A DNA stretch of 33,429 nt from Gammaproteobacteria bacterium (GTDB lineage Bacteria; Pseudomonadota; Gammaproteobacteria; SZUA-152). The DNA is taken from positions 1 to 33,429 of the forward strand of contig JAJDNG010000249.1 in assembly GCA_022340845.1 (NCBI GenBank). The letters are read 5' to 3'. The translations under genes and the position numbers were made by a program. Shown piece by piece: positions 26,998 through 33,429 of this stretch (its first letter is position 1; each line of letters starts with the position of its first letter). The notes beneath the pieces were generated by a model that saw nothing but the letters and a program-made list of their open reading frames with translations, did not search any database and was not told where the DNA came from.

Positions 26998-27238
26998 TGC
27001 TTTTCTCTCTTTTCTTTTGTCTGACTTCGATCTTGTGTGGCAATTTCGTATTCGCTACGAATACCTTAGCATGAATATGAGTATCCTTAATGTAACCGCT
27101 TGCTTTTTCGAACCTTCCGGGTGTCTTGCTTGAACAATTATGGGCGAGAGGTCCGTGCTCCGTTGGTCGGGGCCGTGGCTTGGTTCGCTTTCAATGATTG
27201 TTTCATTTACCGTATTGTTTGGAAACACCAAACCGTTA

Positions 27239-27267
27239 AAAGTACTGCCAAGTCTTCGCGGCGTCAA
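27239..27267 (-). promoter_or_regulatory. Sigma-70 promoter for ilvB-ilvN-ilvC
   Basis: On the minus strand, TTGACG and TACTTT are separated by 17 bases. Transcription would start near 27232, leaving a leader of about 235 bases before ilvB that begins with a perfect GTTTGG/CCAAAC hairpin. The length is compatible with attenuation, but no clear terminator/antiterminator pair is visible. Confidence 0.5.
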
Positions 27268-27334
27268 GCGCCAGATTATAAGCTATCCGGGTATTAAATG
27301 GCTAATGGCAAATCTGCACTTAACCCGGCTAAAA

Positions 27335-27483
27335 ACCACGTTCTGCCGAGCTGTGCGGGACAGCCGCAATGCAATGGGGGGGCAGACTCCGAGGTCTGCC
27401 TAACAGTCTCTAAAAACCACAAATCCGGGAAGGCTCATACGCCCGATTAGGCCACCGTGGCGTGTTTGCGGACTGGCCCAATC
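27335..27483. other. Cluster of three hairpins, candidate structured RNA or repeat
   Basis: Three stem-loops follow one another: GCTGT/ACAGC (about 27350-27364), GGCAGAC/GTCTGCC (27381-27400, perfect, after a run of seven G), and a long one at 27445-27483 (GATT-A-GGCCA-CCG pairing with CGG-AC-TGGCC-C-AATC). The ten bases TAAAAACCAC flank the middle hairpin on both sides (about 27330 and 27411). There is no ORF. It may be a REP/MITE-like element or a small RNA. Confidence 0.4.
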
Positions 27484-27939
27484 AGCGTGTAAATTAATTG
27501 TAAATCCCATTTTACTGTCACAAACATCGTCTACACTTCTGCGTATGCATCTTGATTGAACAGATGTTAAAATTGCTCACATTCAGGAGCACAACCGGCA
27601 ATTAGCAATCCGTAAGGCTTCTCATCACACATTATAAGACACCGGCATTATTCCGGTACTAAAAAGCCACACTGGTGCATATGTAAATCGGCAATCGTAT
27701 TTCGGCAATCCTATAGTCACCCACGCGTTTGCAAACGAAACCATTATCACACTCTGGGGTTTTTACTAATGACTCGTTACTAATGAGTTTTTATTTTTGA
27801 GTCTATATACAAGCGTAATATACACCCAAGCGGCAAATTGAATCTGATGGTATTCAAGTTTTTGGCTAAATCGCCGAAATACTGGGTTACTATCGTACCA
27901 AGTTAACTACAGAGTGAACCTAGAGTAAAAAGAAAAACT

Positions 27940-28230
27940 GTGAAAAGAATAGTAATAGAAGGAATGACCACAAATGGACGCAAATTTCGTCCCAGCGACT
28001 GGGCGGAACGAATGAGCGGAATGTTATCCACATTTGGGCGCGACCAGCGTATCCGATATTCCCCCTTGCTCTACCCCATGACAGTCAATGGCGTAAAATG
28101 CATTTCCATCGATCCCGATTTGCAAAAATATCATCCGGAAATATTTACCTATATTTTGCAATGGGCGGAAAACAACCGACTAAACGTCATCGAAACCGGG
28201 GATGAAGAACCAAAAGCCGCCAATGGCTAG
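27940..28230 (+). CDS. DUF3579 family protein
   Basis: This 96-residue soluble protein has the pattern of the DUF3579 family of beta- and gammaproteobacteria: IEGMTTNGRKFRPSDWAERM near the N-terminus, YSPLLYP (about residues 41-47), the GVKCISIDPDLQKYHPEIF segment, and a C-terminal helix with WAENNRLNVIE. The function is unknown. It starts with GTG after a weak purine-rich site. The next gene, a tautomerase, follows after 202 bases in the same direction. Confidence 0.85.
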   Translation: MKRIVIEGMTTNGRKFRPSDWAERMSGMLSTFGRDQRIRYSPLLYPMTVNGVKCISIDPDLQKYHPEIFTYILQWAENNRLNVIETGDEEPKAANG

Positions 28231-28375
28231 CCAACCTACAGGTTTATTGGAATCACGACGCCGGTAGCATACAAACTGCAGCGCCGCTCTGGGACACCCC
28301 AAACTACCAACCAAAGCATTGGTAAAACGACCATTGCCGGGTGCGTCATTCGTTTCTACACTATGTGTCTGTCAA

Positions 28376-28414
28376 TCGGTTCATTTAACCGGTTCATTTA
28401 ATTGGTGCACTTAA
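28376..28414. repeat. Three imperfect 13-bp tandem copies before the tautomerase gene
   Basis: TCGGTTCATTTAA, CCGGTTCATTTAA and TTGGTGCACTTAA lie head to tail, ending just before the GGGGAG ribosome binding site of the next gene. Confidence 0.85.
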
Positions 28415-28432
28415 CCAAGGGGAGAGACCACT

Positions 28433-28777
28433 GTGCCTTATCTTACGATACAAACCAACCAGGACTTTGATGCCAGCAAGACCAAAATGCTGCTTCAACT
28501 CGCTTCCCAAACCGTATCAGAACTGTTGGGCAAGCCGGAAAATTATGTCATGGTGGCACTGCCCCCGCCCCTACCTATGGTGTTTGCCGGTAGTGAAGCG
28601 TCGGCAGCGTATTTAGAATTGAAAAGCATTGGTTTGCCGCAGGAATCAACGACCTCACTATCCAATGCATTGTGTGCGCTTGTGAACGAACAACTGGGAA
28701 TCCCCAAAGACCGAATTTACATCGAATTCTCCAATGCCGAGCGGTCCATGTGGGGCTGGAACGGGCGGACGTTTTGA
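28433..28777 (+). CDS. MIF-like tautomerase family protein
   Basis: This 114-residue protein belongs to the macrophage migration inhibitory factor/phenylpyruvate tautomerase family of the tautomerase superfamily. It begins Met-Pro-Tyr-Leu, with the catalytic proline at position 2, and continues with the MIF pattern: SELLGKPENYVMVAL (about residues 33-47), a GSEASAAYLELKSIG strand-loop (53-67), and the C-terminal RIYIEFSNAERSMWGWNGRTF. The start is GTG with GGGGAG seven bases upstream. The bacterial role is unknown; keto-enol tautomerase activity is likely from the family. It is followed by a small membrane protein gene after 34 bases. Confidence 0.93.
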   Translation: MPYLTIQTNQDFDASKTKMLLQLASQTVSELLGKPENYVMVALPPPLPMVFAGSEASAAYLELKSIGLPQESTTSLSNALCALVNEQLGIPKDRIYIEFSNAERSMWGWNGRTF

Positions 28778-28811
28778 GCACCTTTGATCGTGGTAGCTCA
28801 CTGAATCCATT

Positions 28812-29135
28812 ATGAAAAGATGGTTCTTGATCGCCCTTGTGCTGGGGGCCTTGTATTATTATGCTGGTTACACCCAACCCGGTAAAAAACAGTTTCATCG
28901 AGTCGCCATCTGGTTCGAACAATGGACAGGACAAAAGATCGGGCACATTGGTGCGGTTGACAGCGCTGGTGAGACTACGGTCTATAAAATACAAAATCCG
29001 GACGGCAGTTGGACTTTCAGCAATGAAAAGCCTAAAGACGGCTCTCGGGCAGTAGAACAACGATACCGCTCGGACGCCAATGTCGTTCCATCGGTCTCCG
29101 AAGACGCTCGAGAAGACGCACCGGAAGGCAAATAG
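28812..29135 (+). CDS. Small membrane-anchored protein with DUF4124-like segment
   Basis: This 107-residue protein has an N-terminal hydrophobic anchor (residues about 4-21) behind a Lys-Arg start, then a soluble part with VYKIQNPDGSWTFSNEKP (about 62-79). The last resembles the DUF4124 pattern (Tyr-Lys, Gly, Thr-Phe-Ser-Asn). The tail is acidic and low complexity. The soluble part probably faces the periplasm. The function is unknown. It ends 15 bases from the convergent stop of ybbP. Confidence 0.7.
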   Translation: MKRWFLIALVLGALYYYAGYTQPGKKQFHRVAIWFEQWTGQKIGHIGAVDSAGETTVYKIQNPDGSWTFSNEKPKDGSRAVEQRYRSDANVVPSVSEDAREDAPEGK

Positions 29136-29150
29136 CCAGACACTAGTCGG

Positions 29151-31679
29151 TCAAATTTCCCGAATCACGCTTAAAGGCGGCCGGGAGAGTACTTTGCGGG
29201 TTCCCAAGGTTCCGCTTAATCCGACGCCGACGGCCCCACCCAGCGGACCGATAACCCAAATCCAGGAATTGTGTAAATACTGCAGATCCAGTACATATAC
29301 GGATACTACATAGCCAAGCACTACAGCGATTATCGCCCCCAGTATGCCGGCCAGGGCGCCCAGGACAGTGAATTCTGTCACCAATCCCTGCAATAAGCGT
29401 CTGCGTTTGGCGCCTATGGCACGCAAAATTGCGTTTTCCCTCAGACGCTCATCCTGAGTGGCTTGGATGGCGGCGTACAACACCATCAATCCCGCCAACA
29501 GAGTAAATACGTGCACATATTCCACCGCTAAGGCGACTCGTTCCATAATTCGGCGCACTTGATTCATGATGGCAGAAATATCAATAACCGTGACGTTAGG
29601 AAATATTTTCACCAGCTCATCCAACACGCTCACTTTGGACGGTGGCAAATAAAAACTGGTGATATAACTGGTCGGAAATGTATCCAACACACCCGGCGGC
29701 GCCACCACAAAAAAATTGGGTTGAAAGGTGTCCCATTGCACCGACCGTATACTGGTCACTGCGGCGGAGATTTGCGACCCGGAAATGCTGTAGGTCAAGG
29801 TATCACCCAGTTTGACCCCCAAGGTTTGCGCAATACCCTCTTCCATGGAAAATTGATTTTTTCCTTGTGTTGCGCCTTGTCGTTGCTTAGACCACCACTG
29901 TCCCTGCGTAATTTTGTTGCCTTGCTGCAGATCGGCTGCCCAGGACAAATTGAATTCCCGTCGCACCAAGCGCTGGGCTCGCTCGTCTTCCAGAGAGTCT
30001 GGTTCAATGCTCTTGCCATTAATCGCCACCAGCCTGCCACGGATCATGGGATACAGTGATACGTTACTCAGATTTTTTTTTGCAAAAAAATCCAGTACCT
30101 GTTGGGTTTGATCCGGCTGGATATTAATAACGAACCGGTTCGCCGCGTCAGCGGGTAAATTATGTTGCCAGGCACGAAGTATATCGGTGCGCACGACCAC
30201 CAATAGCAACATCACCGTGATTCCCACCCCAAACGCTAAAACTTGAATGACACTGCCGTGAGTTCGGCGGGTTATATTGTTGATGCCAAATCGCCACGCG
30301 ATACCCTCGCGTGCCGGCAACCATTTCAACAAACTGATCAATCCATACGATACTCCCGTCAAAACCAGAGCCGCAATGGCCATACCACCCAGCATAATGG
30401 CGCCCAGTTTTAACTCTCCGGCCTGCCAAAACAACAATCCCGCTATCGCCAACAAACCAAATGCGTATGAAGACAGGGACAACGGCCTAATCCTGCCCAG
30501 GTCGCGGCGCAACACCCGCAGCGTAGGCACTTCTTTGAGTCTCATTACCGGTGGCAATGCAAAACCGGTAAGACCCACCAGGCCCACCACCAAGCCGGTA
30601 AAAACCGGCCACAGAGAGCTGTCCGGCAACTTAACCACCAGTAGTTCGCCCAACAGATTCACCAATCCGGATTGCGCCACATAACCGAACGCACAGCCCA
30701 ATAAACTGGCAAGTACACTTAGCATCAACAGCTGGATGAAAAAGAGTTGGGTAATTTGGGATTGTTTTGCCCCCACACAGCGCATAATGGCGCACGTGTT
30801 AAGGTGGCGTTCGGCAAAACGCCGCGCTGACATGGCTACGGCCACAAATGACAACATAACACTGACAATAGCCGCCAGGCCCAGAAATTGTTGAGCACGC
30901 TGCAAGGCAAAACGCACCTCCTGACGCGCGTCTTCCACACCTTCAAGGCGCTCGCCACGGCCCAGTTGCTTTTTGATATGCTGACGGTATTGGTCCACCG
31001 CCGATTTTTCCCCAGCCACTAACAAACTGTAGCGTACTCGGCTGCCTTCCTGGATTAGTTCAGTCGCCGGCAAATCAACAAGATTAAGCATCACCCGCGG
31101 TGCAATACTGAACATGTCACCGCTGCGGTCCGGTTCGTATTTGATCACCCCGGCAACCGTAAAGCGTTTTGCACCCACATTAATTTGATCACCCACGACG
31201 ACGTTCAATTGGCGAAGCAACATCGGCTCGACCCAAACCGTACCTGCGGTCGGAATACCGTCCACCGGTTCGCCGGCACCGAACAGTTGCTGGGAAATTC
31301 GCAGTTCGCCTCGCAGCGGATATAAATCGCTAACCGCCTTGATTTCCGCGAGCCGGCTGCCGCCATCCGCTAATACCATACTGCGGAAATTCCAGCTGTC
31401 GGCGGTGGCCAAATTCAATGCTTTGGCTTTGTCGCGAATCTCCGGAGCCAGTGGATGATCGGCGATGATACGCAAATCAGAAGCAATCAATTCTCCGGCC
31501 TGGTATTTCAGGGCTTGGCCGATTCTGTCGGTAAAAAACACCACGGCGGTCACACAAGTAACCGCCACCACAATGGCAATAGCCAGTACGCGCAATTCCC
31601 CCGCGCGCCAATCGCGCCGCAACATGCGCAACGCCATCCTCACAGAGGACAGCAAACTAGTTCGCCGTACCGGCTGCAT
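29151..31679 (-). CDS. ybbP: ABC transporter permease of YbbP type
   Basis: YbbP is the membrane subunit of the YbbAP ABC system next to tesA, related to MacB/LolCE-type FtsX permeases. The 842-residue protein has an N-terminal transmembrane helix (about 34-52), a large extracytoplasmic domain, a block of transmembrane helices (about 265-440, with two FtsX-like segments), a second periplasmic domain (about 500-700) and three C-terminal helices (about 715-830). Length and double layout fit YbbP. The substrate is not established. The ATG at 31679 overlaps the ybbA stop by 23 bases; Met15 is an alternative. It is convergent with the DUF4124-like gene. Confidence 0.93.
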   Translation of the reverse strand: MQPVRRTSLLSSVRMALRMLRRDWRAGELRVLAIAIVVAVTCVTAVVFFTDRIGQALKYQAGELIASDLRIIADHPLAPEIRDKAKALNLATADSWNFRSMVLADGGSRLAEIKAVSDLYPLRGELRISQQLFGAGEPVDGIPTAGTVWVEPMLLRQLNVVVGDQINVGAKRFTVAGVIKYEPDRSGDMFSIAPRVMLNLVDLPATELIQEGSRVRYSLLVAGEKSAVDQYRQHIKKQLGRGERLEGVEDARQEVRFALQRAQQFLGLAAIVSVMLSFVAVAMSARRFAERHLNTCAIMRCVGAKQSQITQLFFIQLLMLSVLASLLGCAFGYVAQSGLVNLLGELLVVKLPDSSLWPVFTGLVVGLVGLTGFALPPVMRLKEVPTLRVLRRDLGRIRPLSLSSYAFGLLAIAGLLFWQAGELKLGAIMLGGMAIAALVLTGVSYGLISLLKWLPAREGIAWRFGINNITRRTHGSVIQVLAFGVGITVMLLLVVVRTDILRAWQHNLPADAANRFVINIQPDQTQQVLDFFAKKNLSNVSLYPMIRGRLVAINGKSIEPDSLEDERAQRLVRREFNLSWAADLQQGNKITQGQWWSKQRQGATQGKNQFSMEEGIAQTLGVKLGDTLTYSISGSQISAAVTSIRSVQWDTFQPNFFVVAPPGVLDTFPTSYITSFYLPPSKVSVLDELVKIFPNVTVIDISAIMNQVRRIMERVALAVEYVHVFTLLAGLMVLYAAIQATQDERLRENAILRAIGAKRRRLLQGLVTEFTVLGALAGILGAIIAVVLGYVVSVYVLDLQYLHNSWIWVIGPLGGAVGVGLSGTLGTRKVLSRPPLSVIREI

Positions 31680-32427
31680 GGCGTTCCTTTTGTTTTTTTA
31701 TTTGGCTTTCTGTTTGGTGTTCTCGGGCATCAGCGTGTACTAACCGCCCGGCTTCCAGTTGTAGCACTCGGTCACAACGTTCTGCCAAACCATGATCGTG
31801 TGTGACTAAAACCAGCGTGGTACCTTTTTCCTGATTTAAATCGAACAATAAATCAATGATGCGTTGACCCGTGGCAGTATCGAGGTTGCCGGTGGGTTCA
31901 TCGGCCAACAATAGCTTGGGTTCCGGCGCAAAAGCCCTGGCTATTGCTACGCGTTGCTGTTCGCCGCCGGACAATTGATTGGGATAGTGCGAGAGTCTTT
32001 CACTCAACCCCACTCGTCCTAACACCGACAGCGCCAGTTCCCGGGCGTTTTTCCGGTCAACGATTTCCAACGGCAGCATGACGTTTTCCAATGCCGTAAA
32101 ACTGGTTAATAACTGGAAGGATTGGAACACAAAGCCGAGTTTTTCCGCCCGCACTTGCGCACGTTCATCTTCGTTGAACGCTGTGAGATTTTCACCGTCT
32201 AATATGACTTTACCGCGGCTTGGCGTGTCCAGGCCGGCAATTAAACCAAGCAAAGTGGATTTACCCGAACCCGAGGGCCCGACAATCGCTATGGTTTCTC
32301 CCGACTGGATCGTAAAATCCAGTTCGTGCAGAATAACCAGCGGGCTGACATTTTGTGGATTTAAACTGGCAACTTCTTTGTATAACCCTTGAACATTAAC
32401 AATGGCGTTTTCTACATTCTCAGACAT
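31657..32427 (-). CDS. ybbA: ABC transporter ATP-binding protein of YbbA type
   Basis: YbbA is the ATPase partner of YbbP and belongs to the MacB/LolD family of mechanotransmission-type transporters. The 256-residue protein from the ATG at 32427 begins [19 protein letters not shown]. It has Walker [10 protein letters not shown] (about 50-58), Q-loop FVFQSFQLL, signature [14 protein letters not shown], Walker [13 protein letters not shown] and the H-loop VTHDHGLAE. The frame is open for 50 codons upstream, but that part is antisense to tesA and unlike any ABC protein. The start overlaps the 5' end of tesA by 26 bases, divergently. Confidence 0.95.
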   Translation of the reverse strand: MSENVENAIVNVQGLYKEVASLNPQNVSPLVILHELDFTIQSGETIAIVGPSGSGKSTLLGLIAGLDTPSRGKVILDGENLTAFNEDERAQVRAEKLGFVFQSFQLLTSFTALENVMLPLEIVDRKNARELALSVLGRVGLSERLSHYPNQLSGGEQQRVAIARAFAPEPKLLLADEPTGNLDTATGQRIIDLLFDLNQEKGTTLVLVTHDHGLAERCDRVLQLEAGRLVHADAREHQTESQIKKQKERHAAGTAN

Positions 32428-33088
32428 TCGTTGGTTTTCCCGCAGCCTTTTGTTATTTAGTGTTGTATGTCTAATTTTCGGTTTTTCCAGTGTTTCAGCG
32501 GATGAAACGGAAAATAAATTCCGCCCACCCACCATTGTCGTGTTTGGCGACAGCTTAAGCGCAGCATTCGGCATCAACCAGGACCAGGGCTGGGTTCATC
32601 TGCTACAAAAGCGCTTGTCAACGCGGTATTACCAGGCCAATGTGATCAATGCCAGCATCAGCGGCGAAACTTCCCAAGGTGGCCTGAGCCGGATTTCTCA
32701 AGTATTGGATACATACAATCCTGATATAGTTCTGTTGGAGTTGGGCGGCAACGATGGATTGCAGGGCTTGCCCCTGGCATTGATGAAGGACAATTTGGAC
32801 AGGACAATTCAAATCATTCAAGCCAAAAAAAGCGAAATTCTGTTATTAGGCATTCACTTGCCGCCCAACTACGGGAAGTTCTACACCGAACAATTCGATC
32901 GCATTTACCAAGAGCTGGCGGAAAAATACGATTTGCCCCTGGTGCCGTTTTTATTGCAAGACATCGCCACCAACCGGGATTTAATGCAAGACGACGGTAT
33001 TCACCCCAAAGCCAATGCGCAAAACCAAATCTTGGAAAACGTGTGGCCGCAGCTGAAGAAGATGATTCCTCAACGCCAGTTGCGCTAA
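32402..33088 (+). CDS. tesA: Arylesterase/lysophospholipase TesA (SGNH hydrolase)
   Basis: TesA is a periplasmic thioesterase, protease I and lysophospholipase L1 of the SGNH/GDSL family. The 228-residue protein has a signal peptide with a hydrophobic core (about 16-30) and a likely cleavage after Val-Ser-Ala (33). The family blocks follow: FGDSLSAAFG (nucleophile Ser), GETSQGG, GGNDGLQG and the C-terminal DGIHPKANAQ with catalytic Asp and His. The ATG at 32402 lacks a ribosome binding site and lies inside the ybbA coding sequence. A shorter start would lose the basic N-region of the signal. Gene order tesA/ybbA/ybbP matches E. coli. Confidence 0.93.
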   Translation: MAFSTFSDIRWFSRSLLLFSVVCLIFGFSSVSADETENKFRPPTIVVFGDSLSAAFGINQDQGWVHLLQKRLSTRYYQANVINASISGETSQGGLSRISQVLDTYNPDIVLLELGGNDGLQGLPLALMKDNLDRTIQIIQAKKSEILLLGIHLPPNYGKFYTEQFDRIYQELAEKYDLPLVPFLLQDIATNRDLMQDDGIHPKANAQNQILENVWPQLKKMIPQRQLR

Positions 33089-33228
33089 ACCCGTCCGATT
33101 GTAAACCGTTAAACCCTGAGGACTATGCCGCACGGCCAAACCTAGCCCCAATCCGGAACGACGTACCTGGGCAATTTTTTCAACGCGATATTTGGCGTCT
33201 CTGCGGCCAAACGCTGACAGTGCAGCGT

Positions 33229-33429
33229 CTATTGGTAGTTTTTTCGCTGAAACAAATCGGTTCGGCGGCTGACCAGGCGATCAATGAACAATATGCCATC
33301 CAGGTGGTCCACTTCGTGTTGAACTGCCCGGGCTTCGAATCCCTCGGTTTCATAGTGGTGTTGTTCGCCGAATTCATCGAACGCGGTGAATGCGATTTTC
33401 TCCGCCCGTATCACATTGCCGGTATAATC
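33229..33429 (-). CDS. def: Peptide deformylase, C-terminal part, cut by window edge
   Basis: Peptide deformylase removes the formyl group from nascent N-terminal Met and needs a metal bound by Cys and two His. The last 66 codons are visible, from DYTGN at the window edge to the stop at 33229. They contain the HExxH-type motif in AVQHEVDHLDGILFIDRL, characteristic of the family. The Cys motif (EGCLS) and the rest lie outside. It is convergent with tesA. As only one motif is visible, the exact paralogue cannot be determined. Confidence 0.92.
   Translation of the reverse strand, partial: DYTGNVIRAEKIAFTAFDEFGEQHHYETEGFEARAVQHEVDHLDGILFIDRLVSRRTDLFQRKNYQ

Larger units (their letters stand above)
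26998..27939. other. 942-bp non-coding region between ilvB and the DUF3579 gene
   Basis: This is the largest gap in the window and it separates divergent genes. From the left it holds the ilvB leader and promoter (26998-27267), a hairpin cluster (27335-27483), and AT-rich DNA to 27939 with small stem-loops near 27573-27590 (TGCTC/GAGCA) and 27641-27657 (ACCGG/CCGGT), plus a weak hairpin with a T-run at 27772-27797. Frames of 65-90 codons here lack ribosome binding sites and recognisable proteins. No gene was supported. Confidence 0.6.

Noticed and set aside
27140-27403. Plus-strand 87-codon frame upstream of the DUF3579 gene
   Set aside because: No Shine-Dalgarno, unusual composition, crosses the ilvB promoter and hairpin region; likely chance.
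33089-33228. Terminator between convergent tesA and def
   Set aside because: Only a four-pair GCCG/CGGC stem without a T-run was found.

Overview
This window reads as a chromosomal segment of a gammaproteobacterium, probably uncultured and of the sulfur-oxidiser/Chromatiales-Thiotrichales type. That placement rests on gene order only: purA-hisZ-hflC-hflK-hflX-hfq-miaA, rnr-rlmB-rpsF-rpsR-rplI-dnaB-alr-radA, ilvB-ilvN-ilvC-psd-pssA-leuA, and the tesA/ybbA/ybbP trio. No IS element, prophage, CRISPR array, toxin-antitoxin pair or defence system is visible. Nearly all coding capacity is housekeeping and lies on the minus strand.

Layout, left to right. (1) 1-10.5 kb, minus strand: a replication/translation cluster read from rnr and rlmB through ribosomal proteins S6 and S18, a DUF2232 membrane protein and L9, ending in a strong hairpin terminator, then dnaB, alr and radA. 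A heptanucleotide array sits directly upstream of the radA start codon. (2) 10.5-10.65 kb: one tRNA-Leu(CAG) gene on the plus strand with its own promoter, divergent from rnr and convergent with purA. (3) 10.8-19.95 kb, minus strand: udg, rimI, miaA, hfq, hflX, hflK, hflC, a DUF2065 protein, hisZ and purA, covering tRNA modification, RNA chaperoning, membrane protease control and nucleotide/histidine synthesis. (4) 20-27 kb, minus strand: ilvB-ilvN-ilvC, a Psd-like gene, pssA and leuA. This joins branched-chain amino acid synthesis to phosphatidylserine synthesis. (5) 27-27.94 kb: a 942-bp non-coding region between divergent transcription units, with several hairpins. (6) 27.94-29.14 kb, plus strand: three small genes (DUF3579, MIF-like tautomerase, short membrane-anchored DUF4124-like protein). 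(7) 29.15-33.43 kb: ybbP and ybbA (minus), tesA (plus, divergent and slightly overlapping ybbA), and the 3' end of a peptide deformylase gene (minus) running off the window.

The most notable observations are these. The Psd-like protein appears to have lost both the Gly-Ser self-cleavage site and a catalytic-region histidine. At least ten short tandem duplications with different periods lie in intergenic DNA, several immediately upstream of start codons and in two cases duplicating the start site itself. The radA start is preceded by about 11 copies of a 7-bp repeat in place of a ribosome binding site. Palindromic REP-like elements occur after radA and between pssA and leuA. There is also a hairpin-rich non-coding block next to the ilv operon. 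All readings come from inspection; no database search was possible.
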